Of a stretch of DNA of 64,000 nt, positions 58,210 through 64,000 are shown in pieces. The position numbers and the translations under genes were made by a program. Source of the stretch: UBA3839 sp963627995 (GTDB lineage: Bacteria > Bacteroidota > Bacteroidia > Bacteroidales > Bacteroidaceae); assembly GCA_963627995.1 (NCBI GenBank), contig CAVGCV010000012.1, forward strand, positions 1 through 64,000, given 5' to 3'. The stretch's first letter is position 1. Every line of letters starts with the position of its first letter. Under the pieces are notes generated by a model. It searched no databases. It saw nothing but the letters and a program-made list of their open reading frames with translations, and had not been told where the DNA came from.

Positions 58210-59460
58210 TTACTCGTAGCGCATGGCCGAGGCCACGCCCTTGATGCTGATTAAAAAAGAAGACGCGAAAATGACCAGCGTGGCGACGAGCAGCACGCCC
58301 GCATTGACGGCAAGAACCAGCCCCCAATGCATTTCGATGGGCACGGTGTCGATGTAGTAGGTACTTGCGTCGAGACGCACCAGCCCAAGCAGGCGCTGCG
58401 CATAGCAGAGCACGATGCCGACGGCGTTTCCGATGGCCATGCCCTGCCCCACAAGAAACACGGAGAAATGGATGAAGATGCGCCGCACCTGCATGTCCGT
58501 CGCGCCCAAAGCCTTCAGCACGCCCATCATCTGAACGCGTTCAAGCATCACGATGAGGAGGCCTGAAACGACCGTAAATCCTCCGATAGCCAGCATGAGA
58601 ACAAGAATCATCACCACGTTGGTGTCGAGGACATCGAGCCACGAGAAGATGTGGGGCGCAATCTCGCGGATACTGAACGCCGCGCAGAAAGCGCCCGAGC
58701 GGTCGGGGCGATGATTGACAAGCGCGTTGATGCGCCCCACGCAAGCGTCGATGTCGTTGAAATTGTCCGCCTCCACCTCAAGTCCTGACGATTCATCGGA
58801 TTTCCACCCGTTGAGCCGCCGAACCGTGTAGATATCAGTGAAACACATCACGCGGTCATACTCGGAGAGGTGCGTTTCGTAGATGCCCGCCACCTGAAAC
58901 CGCCGTGCGCGCATGGTCTGTCCGTTTCCAAGAAAATAGGAAAACACCTTGTCGCCGCACTTCAAGCGCAGTTCGTCAGCAATGCGCTGGGAAAGCAAAA
59001 TCTGGTTTGACGCAGACCGGGCCGTATAGTCCGGAATCTCGCCCTTCACCAAATAGCGGCGGAGGAAGTTCATGTCGTACGTCTCGCCGACGCCTTTGAC
59101 CTGCACACAGCGGAAATCGTCGTCGGTCTTCAGCATGGCTGGAACCGACGCAAACTCCTGCACATGGCGCACCCCGCCGACACTTGCCACCTTGCGTTTG
59201 AGCGTGTCGTCCGTCACCACAGGCATGACAACGAAGTTTTGGTCTTGCGAAAGGCTAAGCACCTGGGCGTGAGAGCCAAAACCAATCACCTTTCCGCTGA
59301 CCTCGCGCTTGAATCCCGTCACGACTGCAATACTGACAATCATCACGGCCAAGCCGATGGCAATGCCCGCCATGGCTACACGAACAGCCGGCCGGGAGAA
59401 GCGCAAGCCCCCCGACTGGTCGCCATAGATGCGACGCGCTATGAAAAGTTCAAGGTTCAT
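58210..59460 (-). CDS. LolC/LolE-family ABC transporter permease
   Basis: A 416-residue FtsX-superfamily permease. It starts LFIARRIYGDQSGGLRFSRP, then a first membrane helix (about 27-50, VAMAGIAIGLAVMIVSIAVV), a periplasmic domain (about 55-265) and three C-terminal helices (about 275-300, 320-350, 375-400), with the coupling loop VMLERVQMMGVLKALGATD and terminal IKGVASAMRYE. LolC/E proteins release lipoproteins from the inner membrane for transport to the outer membrane. No ATPase gene (lolD) is adjacent. It begins 3 bp after the aminotransferase stop, so the two are co-transcribed. Confidence 0.9.
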   Translation of the reverse strand: MNLELFIARRIYGDQSGGLRFSRPAVRVAMAGIAIGLAVMIVSIAVVTGFKREVSGKVIGFGSHAQVLSLSQDQNFVVMPVVTDDTLKRKVASVGGVRHVQEFASVPAMLKTDDDFRCVQVKGVGETYDMNFLRRYLVKGEIPDYTARSASNQILLSQRIADELRLKCGDKVFSYFLGNGQTMRARRFQVAGIYETHLSEYDRVMCFTDIYTVRRLNGWKSDESSGLEVEADNFNDIDACVGRINALVNHRPDRSGAFCAAFSIREIAPHIFSWLDVLDTNVVMILVLMLAIGGFTVVSGLLIVMLERVQMMGVLKALGATDMQVRRIFIHFSVFLVGQGMAIGNAVGIVLCYAQRLLGLVRLDASTYYIDTVPIEMHWGLVLAVNAGVLLVATLVIFASSFLISIKGVASAMRYE

Positions 59461-59463
59461 CGC

Positions 59464-60663
59464 CTATTCCGTTCGTCCCGGATAGGCTTCAAGGGCTTTG
59501 CGAAGAACAAAGAGCGCCCTGATGAGGTTCTCCTTCTTCAGCACGTAGGCAATGCGCACTTCGTTGCGCCCTGCCCCCGGCGTGGTGTAGAAGCCACTGG
59601 CCGGCGCCATCATCACGGTTTCGCCTTCGTAGTTGAAATCCGTCAAGCACCAAGCGCAAAACTTCTCGCAGTCGTCAACAGGCAATTTTGCAACGGTGTA
59701 GAACGCCCCCATCGGTATAGGCGAATAAACGCCAGGAATGCGATTCAGCCCATCGATAAGGCACTTGCGCCGTTCCACGTATTCGTCGTAGACATCGCGT
59801 CCGTAGGATTCCGGCATATCCAAAGAAGCCTCTGCCGCAATCTGCCCGATGAGCGGCGGAGAGAGACGCGCCTGACAAAATTTCATCACAGCCTGCCGAA
59901 CTTCCTTGTTCTTCGTGATGAGTGCGCCGATGCGTATGCCGCACTCGGAATAACGCTTGGACACGGAGTCGATCAAAACCACGTTCTGCTCAATGCCTTC
60001 GAGGTGGCACGCAGAGATGTAGGGCGAGCCTGTATAGATAAACTCGCGGTAAACCTCGTCGGAGAAAAGGTAGAGGTCGTACTTCTTCACCATGTCGCGA
60101 ATCTGGTTCATTTCGCGCCGCGTGTAAAGATAGCCCGTAGGGTTGTTGGGATTGCATATCAGTATGGCACGCGTCCGTTCGTTGATGAGTTCCTCGAACT
60201 TCTCAACCTTGGGAAGCGAAAAGCCCTCCTCAATGGTCGTGGCGACGGTGCGGATGACCGCGCCCGCCGAAATGGCGAACGCCATGTAGTTGGCGTAGGC
60301 GGGTTCGGGAACGATAATCTCGTCGCCCGGGTTCAGGCATGAGAGAAAAGCAAACAGCACTGCCTCACTACCGCCCGAGGTGATGATGATGTCGTCGGGC
60401 GTAAGATGGATGTCGTACTTGGCGTAGTAGCCCACAAGTTTTTCCCGATAGCTGCGGAATCCTTGGCTCGGACTGTACTCAAGGATTCGGCGGTCAAAAT
60501 TCTTAATCGCATCGATGGCAACAGTGGGCGTTGGCAAATCGGGCTGCCCGATATTAAGATGGTAAACGTGTATGCCGCGACGCTTGGCATCCTCTGCCAA
60601 AGGAGCCAGTTTGCGAATAGGAGAACTGGGCATCTCCGTGCCACGTACTGATATTTTGGGCAT
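59464..60663 (-). CDS. PLP-dependent class I/II aminotransferase
   Basis: A 399-residue fold-type I aminotransferase. Visible motifs: LNIGQPDLPTP, YSPSQGFRSYREKL, TSGGSEAVLFAF, the CNPNNPTGYLYTRREM turn, LFSDEVYREF with the cofactor-binding Asp and Tyr, and the Schiff-base Lys in DSVSKRYSECGIRIG. The substrate may be aspartate or an aromatic or branched amino acid; it cannot be told. The ATG at 60663 gives the usual start MPKISVRGTEMPSSPIRKL; the -7 element at 60699 rules out the longer frame from 60798. Confidence 0.93.
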   Translation of the reverse strand: MPKISVRGTEMPSSPIRKLAPLAEDAKRRGIHVYHLNIGQPDLPTPTVAIDAIKNFDRRILEYSPSQGFRSYREKLVGYYAKYDIHLTPDDIIITSGGSEAVLFAFLSCLNPGDEIIVPEPAYANYMAFAISAGAVIRTVATTIEEGFSLPKVEKFEELINERTRAILICNPNNPTGYLYTRREMNQIRDMVKKYDLYLFSDEVYREFIYTGSPYISACHLEGIEQNVVLIDSVSKRYSECGIRIGALITKNKEVRQAVMKFCQARLSPPLIGQIAAEASLDMPESYGRDVYDEYVERRKCLIDGLNRIPGVYSPIPMGAFYTVAKLPVDDCEKFCAWCLTDFNYEGETVMMAPASGFYTTPGAGRNEVRIAYVLKKENLIRALFVLRKALEAYPGRTE

Positions 60664-60698
60664 TGTAATAAAAATTCGGGAAATCTGCGATTTTCGTG

Positions 60699-60706
60699 CA
60701 AAGATA
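60699..60706 (-). promoter_or_regulatory. -7 element of the aminotransferase-LolC/E operon
   Basis: TATCTTTG on the minus strand matches TAnnTTTG, 36 bases upstream of the ATG. No clear -33. Confidence 0.6.
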
Positions 60707-60781
60707 CTCCTCTTTTGCGAGATTCCGTACACGAAGCGACAAATTATGTGCCACGGCATTCCAAAATTCACGGCGAAGACG

Positions 60782-60789
60782 TAATTTTG
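60782..60789 (+). promoter_or_regulatory. -7 element of the AguB-type amidase gene
   Basis: TAATTTTG matches TAnnTTTG. With a start near 60796 the leader to 60819 is about 23 nt. Confidence 0.55.
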
Positions 60790-60818
60790 CAACAACATTA
60801 TTCCACATGCGCCACACC

Positions 60819-61697
60819 ATGAAAGTCGGAATCATACAGCAGGCCTGCACGGCCGACACGGAGCACAACAAGCGGCGGCTGGCCGCACATGTGCGAGAAG
60901 CGGCTGGCAAAGGAGCGGAACTGGTCGTGTTGCAAGAACTACACAACACGCCCTATTTCTGCCAGACGGAAAACACGGAAAACTTCGACTTGGCAGAGCC
61001 CATTCCCGGCCCATCTACGGAATTTTACGGACAAGTGGCACGGGCGTTGGGAGTCGTCGTTGTGACGTCGTTGTTTGAACGCCGCGCGGCAGGGCTTTAC
61101 CACAACACAGCCGTCGTACTGGAAAAAGACGGAACGGTTGTGGGAAAATACCGCAAGATGCACATTCCCGACGACCCGGCCTATTACGAGAAGTTCTATT
61201 TCACGCCTGGCGATTTGGGATTCAAACCCATCCAGACATCAGTGGGAAAGCTCGGCGTTCAAGTCTGCTGGGACCAATGGTATCCCGAGGGAGCGCGATT
61301 GATGGCGTTGCAAGGAGCCGAGATTCTGATCTATCCGACAGCCATCGGCTATGAATCGACCGACACGGTGGAAGAGCAGGAGCGCCAACGCGAAGCCTGG
61401 ACAACAGTACAGCGCGGACATGCCGTGGCCAATGGGCTGCCCGTCGTGGCCGTCAATCGGGTCGGTCATGAACCGGATCACTCCGGACAAAGCAACGGCA
61501 TTACGTTTTGGGGAAGTTCGTTTGTGGCTGGCCCACAAGGAGAACTGCTGTACCGCGCTCCGAAAGACGCAGAAGCCGTGGAAGTCGTTGATATTGACAT
61601 GCTACGTTCGGAGAACGTGCGAAGATGGTGGCCTTTCCTTCGCGACCGGCGGATTGAGGAGTTTGGAGGACTGCAATGCCGCTTTATCGACAAGTGA
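60819..61697 (+). CDS. aguB: N-carbamoylputrescine amidase-like nitrilase-family enzyme
   Basis: A 292-residue carbon-nitrogen hydrolase. The catalytic triad is visible: Glu in VVLQELHNTPYFC, Lys in YRKMHIPDD and Cys in LGVQVCWDQWYPEGARL. Close similarity of the regions around LFERRAAGLYHNTAVV and DPAYYEKFYFTPGD to N-carbamoylputrescine amidase suggests conversion of N-carbamoylputrescine to putrescine, the last step of the agmatine route. Its usual partner, agmatine deiminase, is not adjacent. The ATG at 60819 (MKVGIIQQ) fits the family; 60807 would add four residues. Confidence 0.9.
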   Translation: MKVGIIQQACTADTEHNKRRLAAHVREAAGKGAELVVLQELHNTPYFCQTENTENFDLAEPIPGPSTEFYGQVARALGVVVVTSLFERRAAGLYHNTAVVLEKDGTVVGKYRKMHIPDDPAYYEKFYFTPGDLGFKPIQTSVGKLGVQVCWDQWYPEGARLMALQGAEILIYPTAIGYESTDTVEEQERQREAWTTVQRGHAVANGLPVVAVNRVGHEPDHSGQSNGITFWGSSFVAGPQGELLYRAPKDAEAVEVVDIDMLRSENVRRWWPFLRDRRIEEFGGLQCRFIDK

Positions 61698-61715
61698 GTT
61701 CTACTCGGACTAACA

Positions 61716-61755
61716 AGGGAATGCATGGATACTACGCTGCATCCATGCATTCCCT
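61716..61755. terminator. Hairpin between the convergent aguB and helicase genes
   Basis: A 15-bp perfect stem, 61716-61730 with 61741-61755, loop 10 nt. It lies 18 bases after the amidase stop and 3 bases before the helicase end. Confidence 0.75.
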
Positions 61756-61758
61756 CAT

Positions 61759-63063
61759 TCATTTTGCTTCACGGAAAATTGTTTTAACGCCTTTGATTTT
61801 CTGACCCTCTATTCTTTGCAGAACAGTCTCAAGCAGGCTGCGCGACACGGCTGCATACGCACAATGTTCGCGCACATCAATGCGTCCAACATCCTGCCGT
61901 TCCACCCCTCCGATTTTGCAGAGGAAGCCAAAAATGTCGATTTTGCCCAACTTGTCTTTCTTTCCCTTACCGATATAAATAGTAGCCATGCGCGGTTGGC
62001 AGACTCGCGGCAGTTTCTTGGGTATAAAATATGCACCGACAGTGCGTTCGTCAATGTACTCAGGCAGTGTTTCCTCTTCGTTCAGAATCAAGAATGCGCG
62101 TCCTTCGGCCTCCCACCGCGCAGTGCGTCCATTGCGATGGACGAACGCATCCCGATTGAGCGGAAGATGGTAGTGGATGATACAGTCTGTGTCGGGCATA
62201 TCCAATCCGCGCGCGCCCAAATCGGTGGAGACAAGAACATTGCTTGTGCCGTTACTGAATTTATAAATGGCCCGCTCGCGTCGCTCTTGCTCCATGCCAC
62301 CATGAAACATCTCACAGGCCACACCCTCATGCCGGAGGAAGTCGTACACCCGCTCGACGGCATCGCGGTGGTTGAGGAACACCATGCTCTGCACATCACC
62401 CAGCGTCCGCAGCAAGTCAAGCAACGTGTTGAGCTTGTCCTTCAGCGGAGAGCGGACGAAGTGGATGCCTACACGCACATTTGCCTCCAGGAAGTCCAAC
62501 CGAACGGCATTTCCGACATTGACAAAACACGGTATTTGCGCAGCATCCGTAGCACTAAGCAGCACCCTTCTTTCCACCCGGGGCAATAAGGAAAGGGCGT
62601 CCTTCATCTCGTCCTGAAACCCGAGCTCCAAGCATTTGTCAAACTCGTCGAGGACCAACGTCCGAACCCACGCCGTCTCAAAATTTTGTTTGCCCAGATG
62701 GTCGAGCAAACGCCCGGGAGTTGCTATCACAAGGTGTGGGCGGATGCCCAGCAAGCGGCGGTGTTCATCCATGGCGGGACGACCTCCGTAGCAAGCCATG
62801 CTCCGCACTTCGGTTTTCAACGAACGGACGACCCCGTCAGTCTGTTGCGCGAGTTCCCGCGATGGCACTACCACCGCCGCCTGCACCGCATCGCTCTCCA
62901 CATCGATGGCGTCCAGCAATGGCAACAGGTAGGCCAGCGTCTTTCCGCTTCCCGTTGGGGACAAGAGAATGATGTCGTTCGCGGTTTCCGAGAACACGCG
63001 GAGTGTCTCTCGCTGCATGTCGCTCAATTCGGACACGCCAATCTTGGTCAAGTCAATGTTCAT
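61759..63063 (-). CDS. DbpA-like DEAD-box RNA helicase (DEFD variant)
   Basis: A 434-residue helicase. Motifs: MQRETLRVF, Walker A SPTGSGKT, VVPSRELAQQ, TPGRLLDH, motif II LVLDEFDKC, LLSATDA, STDLGARGLDM and HRNGRTAR. Motif II reads DEFD instead of DEAD. The C-terminal domain (about 360-434, ATIYIGKGKKDKLGKIDIFGF, GRIDVREHCAYAAV) is of the DbpA RNA-binding type, which in E. coli binds 23S rRNA hairpin 92, so a role in large-subunit assembly is likely. It lies 41 bp after the lptD-like gene on the same strand. Confidence 0.9.
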   Translation of the reverse strand: MNIDLTKIGVSELSDMQRETLRVFSETANDIILLSPTGSGKTLAYLLPLLDAIDVESDAVQAAVVVPSRELAQQTDGVVRSLKTEVRSMACYGGRPAMDEHRRLLGIRPHLVIATPGRLLDHLGKQNFETAWVRTLVLDEFDKCLELGFQDEMKDALSLLPRVERRVLLSATDAAQIPCFVNVGNAVRLDFLEANVRVGIHFVRSPLKDKLNTLLDLLRTLGDVQSMVFLNHRDAVERVYDFLRHEGVACEMFHGGMEQERRERAIYKFSNGTSNVLVSTDLGARGLDMPDTDCIIHYHLPLNRDAFVHRNGRTARWEAEGRAFLILNEEETLPEYIDERTVGAYFIPKKLPRVCQPRMATIYIGKGKKDKLGKIDIFGFLCKIGGVERQDVGRIDVREHCAYAAVSRSLLETVLQRIEGQKIKGVKTIFREAK

Positions 63064-63104
63064 GAATGAGTGTTAAGGGAGCGGTACAGAACGCTCGCAA
63101 AGAG

Positions 63105-64000
63105 TCAATACCACTGGATAGAACTTGAATAGGAACTGCGCTTGTCATATTTGAGTGCATCGGTCAATGTGCTGGCGTTGGCACGCATACTCACATGATA
63201 GGACGTGAATGTTCCGAACACCATGCCCCCCGAGATGTTGAAGCAGTGCATATCGCGGGACACATTGACAGTCGTCATCGATATCGCATGATTTGTGAAG
63301 TCGTAGCCTGAGGCGAAGCTCACATTCCAATTTGACGACAACTTGACGTTGCCGCTAAAATTGAGGTTTTGCGTAAACTTATAAGGATAGCGCATGTTGC
63401 GCACATTGATAGGCTTGGAGCGGTCCTCGGCCATCGTGATGCCGTAGGAAATGGAAAACGACCACGGAATCGTGAAACGCATATATCCGTCATCATCCAA
63501 CTCGCTTGCCTCTTTCTTCTCCTTACGATTAGTCGCCCCGTCGCCGGCCTCGTCCTCCTCGTCCTCGTTCTCTTCATCAACCGTTTTCTTTCCGACAAGT
63601 TTGGAGACCTTTTCCTTGAGCTGACGGAACGACTGGTTGTTGAACGTATAGCTCAAATTCTTCGACATTCCCTGAAAGCGTCCCCAACGTCCATACGACC
63701 ACTCCGTGCGATTACCAACGACCACGTTGCCGTTCTCGTCGAACTCGTAGGCATAGGTCTGCCACACAGTGTTCATGTTGAACTGGAATTTTCCCCATTT
63801 CAGGCGGAGGCGCGTGCTCAAATTGCTCCATGGCTGGCGTTCTGCCGCCATATTATAAGAAAGGCTCGCACCCAATTCGTCGATGATGCTAAGTTTCTTC
63901 AAGTCCACCGTGTCACGCTCGCCGCCCTTGACTTTCATCTCAATGTTGTTCGAAACGTCGAAACTCACGCTACCCGTTTTTCCCCTGCCCGGAACACCAT
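63105..64000 (-). CDS. lptD: LptD-like LPS assembly protein, C-terminal part
   Basis: The last 297 or so codons of a gene whose start lies beyond the window; the frame is open to position 64000. The segment GKTGSVSFDVSNNIEMKV near the edge, LSYNMAAERQPWSNLSTRLRLKW in two parts, SKNLSYTFNNQSF and IPWSFSISYGITMAED match the C-terminal barrel of Bacteroidetes LptD-type proteins as I remember them. An acidic and Lys-rich loop (about 63500-63600) interrupts the barrel. The terminal SSYSSSIQWY ends in an aromatic residue, as for BAM substrates. A GTG at 63968 is internal, not the start. LptD inserts LPS into the outer membrane. Confidence 0.8.
   Translation of the reverse strand, partial: GVPGRGKTGSVSFDVSNNIEMKVKGGERDTVDLKKLSIIDELGASLSYNMAAERQPWSNLSTRLRLKWGKFQFNMNTVWQTYAYEFDENGNVVVGNRTEWSYGRWGRFQGMSKNLSYTFNNQSFRQLKEKVSKLVGKKTVDEENEDEEDEAGDGATNRKEKKEASELDDDGYMRFTIPWSFSISYGITMAEDRSKPINVRNMRYPYKFTQNLNFSGNVKLSSNWNVSFASGYDFTNHAISMTTVNVSRDMHCFNISGGMVFGTFTSYHVSMRANASTLTDALKYDKRSSYSSSIQWY

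Noticed and set aside
63105..64000. SprA (type IX secretion) as the identity of the truncated gene at the right edge
   Set aside because: The strand pattern and the segments near the edge fit the LptD-type barrel better than SprA.

Overview
The window is chromosomal DNA from a GC-rich member of the Bacteroidales, probably Prevotellaceae-like. The evidence is the gene content: a PPi-dependent phosphofructokinase, a two-gene split MacB-type exporter, DUF4301/DUF6057/DUF3078/DUF6055 proteins, a GH97 and a tandem GH43 enzyme, and a CHU_C (type IX secretion) sorting domain. Around twenty start sites also carry the Bacteroidetes sigma pattern (TTTG, 19-20 nt, TAnnTTTG). Nothing looks like a plasmid, phage or insertion sequence; this is a core genome segment with dense housekeeping genes.

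Layout. 0-6 kb: a repeat array, an HD-domain protein, RNase P RNA, then a TolC / HlyD-MacA / ABC ATPase / MacB-permease efflux operon. 6-16 kb: rlmH and relA (minus), DUF4301 (plus), then a minus run of MORN protein, YhcH-like protein, glgB and a DUF6057 membrane protein. 16-28 kb: lon, tgt, an LptF/G permease, a DEAD-box helicase, coaX, a beta-barrel protein, lptC and a PpiD-like foldase, all plus, several translationally coupled. 28-35 kb (minus): flavodiiron protein, DUF3078 barrel, a hemerythrin-LuxR regulator, nadA, mnmA, a PAP2 protein. 35-41 kb (plus): DUF6055 putative metallopeptidase, GH97, truA, a DMT transporter. 41-49 kb: reverse rubrerythrin, a 36-residue rubredoxin-like minigene, tRNA-Arg(UCU), GH25 lysozyme, pfp, uvrA, a CHU_C protein. 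49-54 kb (plus): LysM/periplasmic-binding-like protein, PorT-like barrel, thioesterase, tandem GH43, Gph-like phosphatase. 54-64 kb: secG, TPR-like protein, EFR1 ferredoxin, corA, LolC/E permease, aminotransferase, an AguB-type amidase, a DbpA-like helicase and the 3' end of an lptD-like gene.

Functional themes. Envelope biogenesis is prominent (LptC, LptF/G, LptD, SecG, PpiD, LolC/E, LysM and barrel proteins). An anaerobe's O2/NO/peroxide defence set is spread over 31-42 kb: flavodiiron protein, RIC-like hemerythrin regulator, reverse rubrerythrin and a free rubredoxin-like domain. Carbohydrate use is represented by GlgB, PFP, GH97 and GH43.

The most unusual feature is a family of intergenic arrays with an exact 22-bp period, present in six of the seven gene-free stretches longer than 300 bp. 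Units share a register but carry different hexamer cores (AGTACT, GCGCAC or its complement GTGCGC, CTGCGG). Two arrays have the same mirror-like plan, with GCGCAC units on the left, exactly three AGTACT units in the middle, and mainly GTGCGC-type units on the right. I do not recognise this as a described element.
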